The notes: generated by a model not told the origin, from the letters alone. A DNA stretch of 64,000 nt from Marinobacter panjinensis (GCF_005298175.1 NZ_SZYH01000001.1:992001-1056000); one strand, 5' to 3'. Counted from the stretch's first letter, positions 52,084 to 62,204 are shown. Numbers and translations: made by a program.

Positions 52084-53184
52084 TCACTGAAGGCCCGAAT
52101 AGCCGGGCCTTCTTCCTGCAAGCCGGTAGAGGACCGCGAGGAGTCCCCGGAGCAGCGCAATAGCGGGCCATAACAACCAGCTGAGGATGTACAGGGCCGG
52201 CACAAGGATGATTAACCAGCCCGCAATCTGCATGGCCACAGGAGATACGCCCAGCACATCCGCCACCCCGGCAAAAAAATCATTGATCAGACTGGGATGT
52301 GTGACCACAAGGTACCCTGCCCCCAGGATTACGGGCCATTTTGCATACCGGGCACTGCTGAGAATCAGTCGCCCGCTACCGGTAATACGGGCAGCCAGTG
52401 CAGCTGACCGGGTTGAAAGCCTGGCTCCCTGGGTTGCTTTCGCCGCCGTGCGGCCGGCACGAAGCACCTTTACGGCACTGGCAAACACCAGCACATCCAC
52501 CGAGGCCCAGCCAATATCGCTGGCAGAAATCTCCTCACCGGTGCGGTAATTGGCTTCCAGCTGTCGCACACCGCTGGTGAAGAACTGAGTGATGCCCTCG
52601 GTAACCCGCTCGGTCTGGACCCACTGGGTCTGGCCATTGGCGGCCACCACAAACTGCCCCAGAAAATCGTGCCCTTCGTTGCGGATGAAATTCACGGCGT
52701 ACCAGCCACGTTCCTCAGGCGACAGTGGCTCAACTTTCTCTGGCTGGGCCGTCTCTTCGCCTCTCAACTCCGCAATGTATCCCTTGGCACGTTCATACTG
52801 GCGGGCCGCCGTGTTCATCCATTCAATGGAGCTGATTGGCTGGCGAATAAAGTAGTGTATGGGTGGCAGAGCGCTTTCACCGTAGGTGCGCAATACTTCA
52901 CGAAACTCGGGTTCAGACGCGTAAAGAGGAAGAATCGTGCGCGCCATGTCGGGGTAGGCAAGCAGAGCGGCCTGGGCCTTCAGCAGTGTCAGGCGGTCAT
53001 CGCCCAGGTCCAGAATGGCCGCCTGCACCTCAACGGGTTCGTGTTTTATGCGGTCAAAGCCGGGCAAAGCCTCCCGGGCCTGTATTGAAATGAGCTTCTG
53101 CTCAACAGGTACAGGGCGGGAGGCATAACTGGCAAGTGCGGCAACCATCAGCGCCACACCGAGGATCACCATGGCTTTTTTCAA
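52084..53184 (-). CDS. Hypothetical membrane protein
   Basis: Not recognised. The 366 residues have an N-terminal membrane segment or signal (MVILGVALMVAALASYA) and a soluble middle rich in charged helices. The middle includes the strips PIHYFIRQPISSIEWMNTAA and GWYAVNFIRNEGHDFLGQFV. Two to three C-terminal membrane helices follow (VILGAGYLVVTHP, IAGWLIILVPALYILSWLL), then a basic tail. The middle contains AANGQTQWVQTERVTEGI, probably periplasmic. It stands alone between the methyltransferase and fpr. Codon use looks like the neighbours. Confidence 0.75.
   Translation of the reverse strand: MKKAMVILGVALMVAALASYASRPVPVEQKLISIQAREALPGFDRIKHEPVEVQAAILDLGDDRLTLLKAQAALLAYPDMARTILPLYASEPEFREVLRTYGESALPPIHYFIRQPISSIEWMNTAARQYERAKGYIAELRGEETAQPEKVEPLSPEERGWYAVNFIRNEGHDFLGQFVVAANGQTQWVQTERVTEGITQFFTSGVRQLEANYRTGEEISASDIGWASVDVLVFASAVKVLRAGRTAAKATQGARLSTRSAALAARITGSGRLILSSARYAKWPVILGAGYLVVTHPSLINDFFAGVADVLGVSPVAMQIAGWLIILVPALYILSWLLWPAIALLRGLLAVLYRLAGRRPGYSGLQ
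52090..52113. terminator. Hairpin between methyltransferase and the convergent membrane protein gene
   Basis: AGGCCCG and CGGGCCT form a 7-bp stem around AATAGC, followed by TTCTTCC on the plus strand. It overlaps the last codons of the minus-strand gene, so the same bases serve coding and probable termination. Confidence 0.55.
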
Positions 53185-53260
53185 ACATCCACTCCTGCCT
53201 CATCGGTTTCAACCTATTCTGCCTGAGAATAGGCTGATTGCCATTGCACAAGTGGTCAGA

Positions 53261-54031
53261 TTACTGCTCCACAAACGCCCTCTCGATCACATAGTGCCCG
53301 AGATTACCGTGGCGCGCTTCCTTGAAGCCCATGTTGTTAAGAATGGAGCAGGTATCTTTCAGCATGCTCGGGCTGCCACAGACCATGAAGCGATCGTTCT
53401 CGAGATCAAACTCGGGCAGACCCAAGTCTTGGGTGAGCTTGCCATTTTCCATGGCGTCGGTCAGGCGCCCGGTATTACGGAACTCCTCACGGGTGACTGT
53501 GGGATAGTAGAGCAACTTGCCCTCCACCATTTCACCAAAGAACTCGTTTTTCGGCAGTTCTTCAATCTCATCCTGGTAAGCCAGTTCAGACTTGTAACGA
53601 ACCCCGTGGGTAACAATAACCTTATCAAAGGCCTCGTATACCTCGGGGTCTTTGATGATGCTGATGAACGGCGCCAGGCCGGTGCCGGTGCTGATCAGCC
53701 AGAGGTTCTTGCCCGGCAGCAGGTTGTCCATGATCAGGGTGCCCGTTGGCTTGCGGCTTACCATGATCTCATCGCCCACCTCGATCTTCTGCAACCGTGA
53801 GGTCAGCGGGCCGTCCTGCACCTTGATGGAGAAGAATTCCAGCTCCTCTTCATAGTTGGCGCTGGCAATGCTGTAGGCGCGCATCAGCGGCTTGCCGTCG
53901 GTTTCCAGGCCAATCATGGTGAAATGGCCATTCTTGAACCGGAACCCAGGGTCACGAGTGGTCGTAAAGCTGAAGAGTGTGTCGTTCCAGTGACGAACAC
54001 TTGTTACACGCTCTTTGTTCAGGTTGCTCAT
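53261..54031 (-). CDS. fpr: Ferredoxin/flavodoxin--NADP+ reductase
   Basis: Transfers electrons between NADPH and ferredoxin or flavodoxin, used in redox stress and iron-sulfur repair. The 256 residues match bacterial subclass FprA-like enzymes. FAD-binding RAYSIASANYEEELEFFS, NADP loop LWLISTGTGLAPFISIIKDP, and the ending GHYVIERAFVEQ are diagnostic. Divergent from finR, its LysR-type activator in pseudomonads. Confidence 0.95.
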   Translation of the reverse strand: MSNLNKERVTSVRHWNDTLFSFTTTRDPGFRFKNGHFTMIGLETDGKPLMRAYSIASANYEEELEFFSIKVQDGPLTSRLQKIEVGDEIMVSRKPTGTLIMDNLLPGKNLWLISTGTGLAPFISIIKDPEVYEAFDKVIVTHGVRYKSELAYQDEIEELPKNEFFGEMVEGKLLYYPTVTREEFRNTGRLTDAMENGKLTQDLGLPEFDLENDRFMVCGSPSMLKDTCSILNNMGFKEARHGNLGHYVIERAFVEQ

Positions 54032-54092
54032 GGTATCGCCCGTTTGTTAGCCGTTGGCAAATGGATGAAAATCATTGTGTAAATAGTAACCC

Positions 54093-54105
54093 ATAGGTAA
54101 CCTAT
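54093..54105. promoter_or_regulatory. Palindrome between fpr and finR, candidate FinR site
   Basis: ATAGG-TAA-CCTAT is a perfect 13-nt palindrome in the 119-nt divergent promoter. It is enclosed by a wider CCCAT/ATGGG inverted repeat (54090-54117). LysR-type regulators usually bind such dyads between divergent genes; FinR binding itself is inferred. Confidence 0.5.
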
Positions 54106-54150
54106 CGACAAAATGGGATATTTTCATAACCTTATTCGGGTTTATCGATT

Positions 54151-55086
54151 ATGAAGTTCAGTTTTCGTCAGCTTGAGGTTTTCCTGGCCGCAGCGCACTT
54201 CCAGAACATCACCCGGGCTGCAGATTCCCTGGCCATGTCCCAGTCCGCTGCCAGCAGTGCCCTGAAGGAACTGGAAAACCAGTTTGATATCCAGCTCTTT
54301 GACCGGGTGGGCAAACGCCTTCAACTGAATGAGCTGGGCCGACTTTACCGGCCGAAAGTAGAAGCCCTGCTGGCTCAGGCCGGCGAACTGGAGCAGGCCT
54401 TCAGCAAGCATACCGAGGTTGGCGCCCTCAAGGTTGGCGCGACCCTCACTATCGGTAACTATCTGGCCGTGGGCGTTATGGCCCAATACATGAATACCCC
54501 TACCCACCCCAAAGTGTCCCTCGAAGTCGCCAATACACGCACCATTGCCAAACGGGTCAGTGACTTCGAGCTGGACATCGGGCTGATCGAGGGGGAATTG
54601 CAGTCCTCGGAACTGGAGGTCATCCCGTGGCGGGGAGACGAACTGGTGGTCTTCTGCTCTCCAAACCATCCTCTTGCCGACAAGGAAAAGCTTTCAGACC
54701 CGGACCTGCGGTCCGCCACCTGGGTCATGCGGGAGCAAGGTTCGGGCACCCGTCAGACCTTTGAGCGGGGCATGCACGGACTGCTACCGGACCTTGACAT
54801 TCTGCTGGAACTCGAACACACGGAAGCCATCAAGCGCGCCGTAGAAGCCAACCTAGGCATTGGTTGCCTGTCCAGGGTCTGCCTGGCGGATGCGTTTCGG
54901 CGGGGAAGCCTGGTACCACTGAAAGTTCCTGAAGAACGACAGTTCGACCGGACCTTCTACTTCATCCTGCACAAGCAGAAATACCGGAGCGCCGGCATTG
55001 ACCGCTGGATCGATCTCTGTGAGCAGCTTCAGGACCCACCGTTGCCGGAAGAGCGCGGGCTGTTGTATGGCAGGAAAACCACCTGA
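54151..55086 (+). CDS. finR: LysR family transcriptional regulator (FinR-like)
   Basis: Probable activator of fpr. The 311 residues fit the family. The N-terminal helix-turn-helix is FRQLEVFLAAAHFQNITRAA followed by SLAMSQSAASSALKELE. The effector domain contains IGLIEGELQSSELEVIPW and REQGSGTRQTFERGM. Gene order matches the fpr-finR pair of Pseudomonas. The last 58 nt overlap the convergent diguanylate cyclase gene. Confidence 0.88.
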   Translation: MKFSFRQLEVFLAAAHFQNITRAADSLAMSQSAASSALKELENQFDIQLFDRVGKRLQLNELGRLYRPKVEALLAQAGELEQAFSKHTEVGALKVGATLTIGNYLAVGVMAQYMNTPTHPKVSLEVANTRTIAKRVSDFELDIGLIEGELQSSELEVIPWRGDELVVFCSPNHPLADKEKLSDPDLRSATWVMREQGSGTRQTFERGMHGLLPDLDILLELEHTEAIKRAVEANLGIGCLSRVCLADAFRRGSLVPLKVPEERQFDRTFYFILHKQKYRSAGIDRWIDLCEQLQDPPLPEERGLLYGRKTT

Positions 55087-56183
55087 TTGCGACCACTCTC
55101 CTTGGCCCGGTAAAGCGCCTTGTCAGCTCTCTTGAGCAGGCAAGCGGCCTCATCTGAACGGAAATGATCAATGCTGGTCACCCCGACGCTGATCGTGATA
55201 TAGGCGCCCGTACCCACATCAGCATTGGGGACAGCCAGTTCCCGCACCGCCTCACGCAACTTCTCTCCCAGGTAGCGGGCACCTTCCTCACCGGTGCCAG
55301 GCAAAACCAGTGCAAACTCCTCCCCACCGTAGCGTGCCACCAGATCTGAGGGCCGGGAGACCCTATCTTTCAGGGTCGTTGCAATCTGCTGCAGACACCT
55401 GTCGCCATAATCGTGGCCGTAGCGATCATTGAACAGCTTGAAATGGTCCACATCACACATGATCACCGACAGGGGCGCCGGGTGGCGTGACAGGCGCGCC
55501 CATTCCCGCTCAAGTGTTTCATCCAGACCGCGCCGGTTGGCCAGCCCCGTCAATGGATCGGTGCTGCACAGCGTCTCAAGGTAGCGATTGTTAATCGTCA
55601 GTTCGCTCTCTGCCTGATCGATATTTTTTCGGAACAGATAGAGAAAGACACCGGACAAAGTCAGCACGCCCGCAACGCTGCCTGCATACATAATATCAAT
55701 CCACGGTGATGGTACCGGTGCGGCAACGGAGCCCTGTGGAAACAGGAAATGCGCAGCTACATAAAGCGAGCCAAATGCGGTCATGATGGCGCTATACAGC
55801 AGAACATGGAGGTGCTGAAAAAGGAAAACCAGAATAGCTGCGAGGGTGAAATAAAAGAGGTGCACTCCGGCACCCGCGCTGATGAAAAACGTCACAACAA
55901 ACAACTGGCAGGACGCATTAACCAGCAACAGGTTTCTGGCAGTGTTGTACCAGCCCCTGCGGTTGATCAGCAACACCAGCAGGTACGCAGCAATGAATAT
56001 CAGGTTGGCCAGGAAAACGCCGCGATAAAGGGCAAAATCGTAGAAAAAATAAAAGAACTGGTAGGGAACGGTGGCAGCGGCCCCAAACAGCCCTACCTGG
56101 TTACAAAGTTCTATCTGGCGCCGTAAACTGACCGGGTTGCCAGCCACACCCGTCGACCAGAGTCTTCTTAATGCAGCAGGCAT
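55029..56183 (-). CDS. Membrane diguanylate cyclase (GGDEF)
   Basis: Makes cyclic di-GMP. About 384 residues from the ATG at 56183; a longer in-frame start at 56318 would overlap miaE and precedes a region without domain character. Five to six membrane helices occupy the N-terminal half. The catalytic domain has DPLTGLANRRGLDE, VDHFKLFNDRYGHDYGD and the active motif RYGGEEF. An inhibitory RxxD site (RPSD) lies five residues before GGEEF, so product feedback is expected. Overlaps finR by 58 nt tail to tail. Confidence 0.88.
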   Translation of the reverse strand: MPAALRRLWSTGVAGNPVSLRRQIELCNQVGLFGAAATVPYQFFYFFYDFALYRGVFLANLIFIAAYLLVLLINRRGWYNTARNLLLVNASCQLFVVTFFISAGAGVHLFYFTLAAILVFLFQHLHVLLYSAIMTAFGSLYVAAHFLFPQGSVAAPVPSPWIDIMYAGSVAGVLTLSGVFLYLFRKNIDQAESELTINNRYLETLCSTDPLTGLANRRGLDETLEREWARLSRHPAPLSVIMCDVDHFKLFNDRYGHDYGDRCLQQIATTLKDRVSRPSDLVARYGGEEFALVLPGTGEEGARYLGEKLREAVRELAVPNADVGTGAYITISVGVTSIDHFRSDEAACLLKRADKALYRAKESGRNQVVFLPYNSPRSSGNGGS

Positions 56184-56271
56184 CGGCCATATCTCGATGC
56201 GGCACTGATAACGAGCATAATGTGCAAATGCGCCTGTGGGTTGTTTGTTTCGGCCAGGCTTTAAAGATAGA

Positions 56272-56874
56272 TCAGACTGGTCCGCTATGAAACCGGAATT
56301 TGGTATCCGGTGACTCAATCAGTTGCTTCTCCAGTTCCAGAAAGATACCAATACGATCACCCACCGGACCACCTGCAGCCTGTTCTGCCAGGGCCAGATA
56401 ATCCCGATAGTGGCGCGCTTCGGACTTCAGCAGTCCGTTGTAGAAATCCGACAGTTTGTCATCAAGATGCGGAGCCAGAGCGGCAAATCGTTCACAGGAG
56501 CGGGCCTCAATTATGGCCCCGACAATCAGAACATCCACCAGCCGGCCCGGATCTTCTGCCCTCACCTCTTTGCGCAAGCCGGCGGCATAGCGCGCGGGTG
56601 TCAGGTGGTCATAGCGCACGCCACGTTTCTTCATAATAGCCAGCACCTGCTCGAAATGGCGCAGTTCTTCCCGGGCCAGACGGGACATCTTGTTAAGCAG
56701 GTCGGTGTTGTCCACGTAGCGATACATCAGGCTCAGGGCCGTCGAAGCTGCCTTTTTCTCGCAGTGGGCGTGATCGATCAGCATCAGGTCCTGGTTTGCC
56801 AGAGCGTTGTCGATCCATTGTCGAGGGGTCCGGCATGGTAGAAAGTCGTGGATCTCTTGCAGGGCGTCGTTCAT
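56272..56874 (-). CDS. miaE: tRNA-(ms2io6A37) hydroxylase
   Basis: Diiron monooxygenase that hydroxylates the isopentenyl group of ms2i6A37 in tRNA. About 200 residues from the ATG at 56874, the family length; the ATG at 56946 would add 24 residues without conservation. Ligand helices are visible: DHAHCEKKAAST, REELRHFEQVLAIM, IEARSCERFAAL and EARHYRDYLALA. Divergent from acnB. Confidence 0.9.
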   Translation of the reverse strand: MNDALQEIHDFLPCRTPRQWIDNALANQDLMLIDHAHCEKKAASTALSLMYRYVDNTDLLNKMSRLAREELRHFEQVLAIMKKRGVRYDHLTPARYAAGLRKEVRAEDPGRLVDVLIVGAIIEARSCERFAALAPHLDDKLSDFYNGLLKSEARHYRDYLALAEQAAGGPVGDRIGIFLELEKQLIESPDTKFRFHSGPV

Positions 56875-57069
56875 GGCGTCATTACAGTGATGATTTGCGG
56901 CCGGCGAGTATAGCGCAAATAACAGATTCCTCCGACCTCTGTCCAACTTAACTTTGTAAGGGCTTTCCTATAGAATGCAGCGCCAACTTAACGCCTTTTC
57001 CACCATAAAACTTCCCGCCAGGCATCGACGCCAGGGCGCGGAACATTCCAACTGATGAGGGTCCATATC

Positions 57070-59664
57070 GTGTTAGAAGCCTACCGTGAACACGTTGCAG
57101 AACGCGAAGCTCTGGGCATTCCCCCCAAGCCTCTGAATGCCGAGCAGACTGCTGCGCTGGTCGATCTCCTGAAAAATCCACCTGCCGGTGAAGAAGAAAC
57201 TCTGGTTTACCTTCTGGAAAACCGCATCCCGCCAGGTGTCGACGAAGCCGCTTATGTCAAAGCCGCTTTCCTGTCTGCCATTGTCAAAGGTGAGGCCACC
57301 TCCCCACTGATCGACAAGAAGAAGGCCGTCCAACTGCTGGGCATGATGCAGGGTGGCTACAACATTGCCACTCTGGTTGACCTTCTGGACGACAGCGAAC
57401 TGGCCGAGCTGGCAGGTAAAGAGCTCAAGCACACCCTGCTGATGTTTGATGCCTTCAACGATGTGAAAGAAAAAATGGATGCCGGCAACGCCATTGCCAA
57501 ATCTGTGGTTGAATCCTGGGCCAACGCCGAGTGGTTCACCAACAAGAATAAAGTCCCCGAGAGCACCAAAATGGTGGTCTTCAAGGTGACCGGCGAAACC
57601 AACACCGACGACCTGTCTCCGGCCCCGGACGCCTGGTCCCGCCCGGATATCCCGCTGCACGCACGCGCTGCCTATAAAATGGAGCGCGACGGCCTGAATC
57701 CGGATGAGCCAGGCGTAACCGGCCCCATGAGCCAGATCGACGAAATCAAGTCCAAGGGCCTGCCCGTTGCCTTCGTGGGTGATGTTGTCGGCACCGGTTC
57801 TTCACGGAAGTCTGCCACCAACTCGGTTCTGTGGTTCTTCGGTGACGACATCCCGGGTGTGCCCAACAAGCGTGCCGGCGGTATCTGTATCGGTAACAAG
57901 GTTGCCCCGATCTTCTTCAACACCATGGAAGACGCCGGCGCCCTGGTCTTCGAAGCACCGGTCGACAACATGAACATGGGCGACGTTATAGAAGTCCGCC
58001 CTTATGACGGCAAGATCCTGAACGAAGCCGGAGAAACCATCTCCGAATTCGGTTTCAAGTCCGACGTGATTCTGGACGAAGTGCAGGCCGGCGGCCGTAT
58101 CCCGCTGATCATCGGTCGTGGCCTGACCGCCAAGGCTCGAACGGCACTTGGTATGGGTGCCACCGACATCTTCCGTCTGCCCAATGATCCAGAGGAAGGC
58201 ACCAAAGGCTTCACCCTGGGTCAGAAGATGGTCGGCAAGGCCTGTGGCCTGGAAGAAGGCAAAGGCGTTCGCCCTGGCACCTATTGCGAGCCGCACATGA
58301 CCACCGTCGGCTCTCAGGACACCACTGGCCCGATGACCCGCGACGAACTGAAAGACCTGGCGTGCCTGGGTTTCCAGGCGGATCTGGTAATGCAGTCGTT
58401 CTGTCACACCGCCGCTTATCCAAAGCCGGTTGACGTGGAAATGCAGCACACCATGCCGGACTTCATCCGCAACCGTGGCGGTGTTTCCCTGCGCCCGGGC
58501 GACGGTATCATCCACTCCTGGCTGAACCGCATGCTGCTGCCGGATACCGTGGGCACCGGTGGTGATTCCCACACCCGTTTCCCGATGGGCATCTCCTTCC
58601 CGGCCGGTTCTGGTCTGGTAGCATTTGCCGCTGCGACCGGCGTTATGCCGCTGGATATGCCGGAATCGGTTCTGGTTCGCTTCAAAGGCGAAATGCAGCC
58701 CGGTATCACCCTGCGTGACCTGGTACACGCCATCCCGCTGTATGGCATCAAGCAGGGCATGCTGACAGTTGAGAAGAAAGGCAAGATCAACGAATTCTCC
58801 GGTCGTATCCTGGAAATCGAAGGCCTTGAACACCTGACCGTAGAGCAGGCATTCGAGCTGTCTGACGCGTCCGCCGAGCGCTCCGCCGCCGGTTGTACCA
58901 TCAACCTGTCTGAAGAGTCCGTGGCCGAGTACCTGCGCTCCAACATCACCATGCTGCGCTGGATGATTGCCGAAGGTTACGGCGACCCACGTACCCTGGA
59001 GCGTCGTGCCCAGCAGATGGAAGAGTGGATTGCCGATCCGAAGCTGATGCGTGCTGACAAGGACGCCGAGTACTCCCACGTGGTGGAAATCGATCTGGCT
59101 GAAATCAAAGAGCCTATCGTGTGCTGCCCGAATGATCCGGACGATGCCCGCACCCTGTCCGAAGTTGCCGGCGACAAGGTTGACGAAGTCTTCATCGGTT
59201 CCTGCATGACCAACATCGGTCACTTCCGTGCCGCTGGCAAACTGCTGGCACAGAACAAGGAACCCCTGAAGACCCGTCTGTGGATGTCACCGCCCACCAA
59301 GATGGACCAGGCCCAGCTGATGGAAGAAGGTTACTTCAACATCTACGGCACCGCCGGTGTTCGCACCGAGATGCCGGGCTGTTCCCTGTGCATGGGTAAC
59401 CAGGCCCGTGTTGCTGCGAAGAGCACCGTGCTGTCCACCTCTACCCGTAACTTCCCCAACCGCCTGGGCGACGGTGCCAACGTGTATCTGACCTCTGCGG
59501 AACTGGCGGCCGTTGGCGCGGTACTGGGCAAACTCCCCTCCGCTGCGGAGTACATGGAGTACGCCAAGGACCTGAACAGCATGTCGAAAGAGATCTACAA
59601 GTATCTCAACTTCGACCAGATGGAGAAATACACCAGCAAGGCGTCTGAAGCGAACGTTGCTTAA
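57070..59664 (+). CDS. acnB: Aconitate hydratase B (GTG start)
   Basis: Interconverts citrate and isocitrate in the TCA and glyoxylate cycles. The GTG at 57070 gives [13 protein letters not shown], the standard AcnB N-terminus, and 864 residues (E. coli 865). It has TGAGGG upstream. The ATG five codons earlier lacks a ribosome site. The HEAT-like domain is followed by domain 4 ([20 protein letters not shown]). The [4Fe-4S] ligands lie in [12 protein letters not shown] and [14 protein letters not shown]. Confidence 0.95.
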   Translation: MLEAYREHVAEREALGIPPKPLNAEQTAALVDLLKNPPAGEEETLVYLLENRIPPGVDEAAYVKAAFLSAIVKGEATSPLIDKKKAVQLLGMMQGGYNIATLVDLLDDSELAELAGKELKHTLLMFDAFNDVKEKMDAGNAIAKSVVESWANAEWFTNKNKVPESTKMVVFKVTGETNTDDLSPAPDAWSRPDIPLHARAAYKMERDGLNPDEPGVTGPMSQIDEIKSKGLPVAFVGDVVGTGSSRKSATNSVLWFFGDDIPGVPNKRAGGICIGNKVAPIFFNTMEDAGALVFEAPVDNMNMGDVIEVRPYDGKILNEAGETISEFGFKSDVILDEVQAGGRIPLIIGRGLTAKARTALGMGATDIFRLPNDPEEGTKGFTLGQKMVGKACGLEEGKGVRPGTYCEPHMTTVGSQDTTGPMTRDELKDLACLGFQADLVMQSFCHTAAYPKPVDVEMQHTMPDFIRNRGGVSLRPGDGIIHSWLNRMLLPDTVGTGGDSHTRFPMGISFPAGSGLVAFAAATGVMPLDMPESVLVRFKGEMQPGITLRDLVHAIPLYGIKQGMLTVEKKGKINEFSGRILEIEGLEHLTVEQAFELSDASAERSAAGCTINLSEESVAEYLRSNITMLRWMIAEGYGDPRTLERRAQQMEEWIADPKLMRADKDAEYSHVVEIDLAEIKEPIVCCPNDPDDARTLSEVAGDKVDEVFIGSCMTNIGHFRAAGKLLAQNKEPLKTRLWMSPPTKMDQAQLMEEGYFNIYGTAGVRTEMPGCSLCMGNQARVAAKSTVLSTSTRNFPNRLGDGANVYLTSAELAAVGAVLGKLPSAAEYMEYAKDLNSMSKEIYKYLNFDQMEKYTSKASEANVA

Positions 59665-59706
59665 GACCTGACCTTCTGACCTCAAAGGTAGAAAGGTAGC
59701 TCCATG

Positions 59707-59736
59707 AAAACGCCAGCCCTCGGGCTGGCGTTTTTT
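59707..59736. terminator. Terminator after acnB
   Basis: ACGCCAGCC and GGCTGGCGT form a strong stem with a CTC loop, flanked by A4 on the left and T6 on the right. It lies 43 nt past the acnB stop and could also serve the convergent stress-protein gene. Confidence 0.9.
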
Positions 59737-59793
59737 ATTGTCGGCTAATAAAGCGCAAGCTTTATCAATATTGCAGCCACCATGGGCAGGGTA

Positions 59794-60288
59794 TCAGGCA
59801 ACACCCAGCGGCACTATCAGCACCGGACGCTTGGAGTGAGTAAGCGTCTTGATCGCGGTAGAGCCCATCAGTGCCTGCCCTAGCGCGCTGTGCTTGCGGG
59901 TTCCCATAACGATCACATCGGCATTCATCTCGTCGCCGACTTCAAGGATTTTACGCCAGGGCGTGCCTTCCTCGATGCGCGCCTCAATGTTCTTAATGCT
60001 TAACACTTCGTGCTCTTCCAGCTCTTCCTCGCAGAAGCGCTCTATCCGCCCGCGGATCTTGACGCTCAGCGCCTCAACGCCTTTGTGCAGCATGTCGTCG
60101 AGCTCTTTTTCCTCCATCATGTTACTCAGCAAACTGCGGGCGGTACCCGACAGGGACTCAATCACGTACAGATAAGTGATCTGAGCGCCGGAGTAGTGAC
60201 CACACAGGCTGACCGCTGCACGGAATGCCGGACGTGAACCTTGATCAAGATCGGAGACATATAAAATCTTTTTAACATCATGAAACAT
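59794..60288 (-). CDS. Universal stress protein associated with TRAP transporter (TeaD-like position)
   Basis: About 164 residues from MFHDVKKILYVSDLD at 60288, which has GAGGAG seven bases upstream. The C-terminal nucleotide loop reads VIVMGTRKHSALGQALMGST, close to the UspA G-x2-G-x9-G-S/T pattern, although Lys replaces the second Gly. It follows dctM by 44 nt in the same direction. In Halomonas elongata a USP (TeaD) encoded after the TeaABC TRAP genes tunes transport. A similar role here is inferred from position only. Confidence 0.85.
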   Translation of the reverse strand: MFHDVKKILYVSDLDQGSRPAFRAAVSLCGHYSGAQITYLYVIESLSGTARSLLSNMMEEKELDDMLHKGVEALSVKIRGRIERFCEEELEEHEVLSIKNIEARIEEGTPWRKILEVGDEMNADVIVMGTRKHSALGQALMGSTAIKTLTHSKRPVLIVPLGVA

Positions 60289-60332
60289 TGTTCTTCTCCT
60301 CAATTCATCCGGGACAGGTAAGGCTGTACTGC

Positions 60333-61661
60333 TTAGCCGTACAGCAGGTCCGGCAAGAACAGTGCAATCTGAGCAATAAACACAATCAGCGCCAAACGCA
60401 CAATATCGGCACACCAGAATGGTGTAACACCCTTGAAGATAGTGCCCGTTTTGACATCTCTCAATACTGCACTGAGCACAAAGACGTTCATACCCACTGG
60501 CGGCGTGATCAGACTGATCTCAGTCACGACAACGACAACGATGCCGAACCACACCAGATCGAAGCCCATACTCTCCACAAGTGGATAGAACACCGGCACT
60601 GTCAACAGGATCATCGACAGGCTTTCAAACACCATCCCAAGCACAATGTAGATACCCAAAATTGCCAGAATCACGACAATCGGGTCCACATCCAGCGCAG
60701 TCACCAACTCCAGCAACATGCCCGGAAGCCCGGCCCGGTTAATAAAGTCCGAGAAAATCAGCGCCCCGATCACCACGGCAAACAGCATCGCAGAAGTACG
60801 CGCTGTATCCGCCAGTGTTTCGAAGAGTGTCGACAAAGTGAGGCTGCGCCGAGCGAGGGCAATCAGAAAAGCGCCACCGGCACCGATGCCCGCCGCTTCC
60901 GTAGGCGTGAAGACACCCAGATAGATACCGCCCATGACGACGGTGAACAACAGCAATACACCCCAAACTCCCTTCAGCGCGAGCAAACGTTCCGGCCATT
61001 CGGCTTTCTCACCCGCGGGGCCGGCGCTGGGATCACGCCAAACCACATAACGCACCGCGCCCATATACATTAGCATGCCGAGGATGCCTGGAATAAAACC
61101 GGCGGCGAACAGTTCACGGATAGAGGACTCGGTCAGCAGACCGTAAATTATCAGAATCACGCTCGGCGGAATCAGGATGCCCAGAGTGCCGCCAGCAGCG
61201 ATAGAGGCGGTAGCCAAAGAGTCGGCATAACCGTATTTGCGCATCGGTGGCATGGCCACCTTGCCCATGGTCGCGGAGGTTGCCAGACTGGAGCCACAGA
61301 TCGCCGAGAAACCACCACAGGCTACCACCGTTGCCATTGACAGTCCGCCCTTGCGATGACCGAGAAAGGCATTGGAAACGTGGTAAAGCTCCTGGGCCAG
61401 GCCCGAACGGGTCACCAGGTTACCCATCAGCACGAACAACGGAATTACCGACAGGCCATAATTCTGGACCGTATCAATCACCCGGTTCGACGCCATCGAC
61501 AGGGCGCCCCGCCAACGGAAATCCATGAAGTTGTTCAGGTCCAGCCCCATCAGAAAAGCGAAGCCAAAGAAACCGACCAGACCCATGGCAAAGGCAATCG
61601 GCACCCTCAGAACCAAGATCATGAAAAGGAGAACGGCAAAGCCGGTCAGCACGACGGTCAT
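60333..61661 (-). CDS. dctM: TRAP transporter large permease (DctM)
   Basis: Main channel subunit of a sodium-dependent tripartite transporter. The 442 residues have about twelve hydrophobic segments. DctM strips include NYGLSVIPLFVLMGNLVTRS, SAICGSSLATSATMGKVAMP and FTPTEAAGIGAGGAF. It follows dctQ by 23 nt. Substrate not shown by the sequence; nearby hpaF-like gene hints at an aromatic acid. Confidence 0.93.
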   Translation of the reverse strand: MTVVLTGFAVLLFMILVLRVPIAFAMGLVGFFGFAFLMGLDLNNFMDFRWRGALSMASNRVIDTVQNYGLSVIPLFVLMGNLVTRSGLAQELYHVSNAFLGHRKGGLSMATVVACGGFSAICGSSLATSATMGKVAMPPMRKYGYADSLATASIAAGGTLGILIPPSVILIIYGLLTESSIRELFAAGFIPGILGMLMYMGAVRYVVWRDPSAGPAGEKAEWPERLLALKGVWGVLLLFTVVMGGIYLGVFTPTEAAGIGAGGAFLIALARRSLTLSTLFETLADTARTSAMLFAVVIGALIFSDFINRAGLPGMLLELVTALDVDPIVVILAILGIYIVLGMVFESLSMILLTVPVFYPLVESMGFDLVWFGIVVVVVTEISLITPPVGMNVFVLSAVLRDVKTGTIFKGVTPFWCADIVRLALIVFIAQIALFLPDLLYG

Positions 61662-61684
61662 AGAATTTTCCGTAACTGATTGGT

Positions 61685-62200
61685 TTATTTTTTAGGAGTG
61701 AACAGGGTGCGATAAACGCCGAGCGTTATCATGGCGGCGGCGGTCAGCCAACTCATTATGGCGATGTACTCGGAAATATAACCACTGGGCATGCCGAGAA
61801 ATTCCGTCACAACACCACGCCGGATCGATCTCTCGCCAAGCTCAAAGATCCGTACCCCAAGGAAATACATCGAAGAGGAAATAATCAGGGCCGAAACCAG
61901 TCCGAGAACCTTCAAAACCGTTTGCCCCAGCACATTATCAAGCAGATCAACCACGATATGGCCACCTCGATAAGTGATCACCGGCATCGCCGCGAATACC
62001 ATCAGGGCAAGGCCGAGTCGGGTGAGCTCAGTGGCCCCGGGAACGGGACTGTTGAAGAGATAACGACCGGCCACGTCCAGGCAGGTAGTCAACATGAGCA
62101 GGAAGAGAACTGACGCTGCTACAGCCTCCAGAAGGAAGACCAGCCACTTGGCTGGCCCCTTCTCGCTATAATGCCTGTTAACCCATTTAGCGAGAGACAT
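61685..62200 (-). CDS. dctQ: TRAP transporter small permease (DctQ)
   Basis: Four-helix membrane subunit. About 171 residues from MSLAKWVNRHYSEKGP at 62200. AGGAG formed at the dctP stop is seven bases upstream, and earlier in-frame ATGs lie inside dctP. Conserved DctQ features include a TTCLDVAGRYLFNSPVPGAT strip and ELTRLGLALMVFAAM. Between dctP and dctM. Confidence 0.9.
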   Translation of the reverse strand: MSLAKWVNRHYSEKGPAKWLVFLLEAVAASVLFLLMLTTCLDVAGRYLFNSPVPGATELTRLGLALMVFAAMPVITYRGGHIVVDLLDNVLGQTVLKVLGLVSALIISSSMYFLGVRIFELGERSIRRGVVTEFLGMPSGYISEYIAIMSWLTAAAMITLGVYRTLFTPKK

Positions 62201-62204
62201 GCGG

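Noticed and set aside
57802..59223. 473-codon minus-strand frame opposite acnB
   Set aside because: Shadow of acnB; no family features and no ribosome site.
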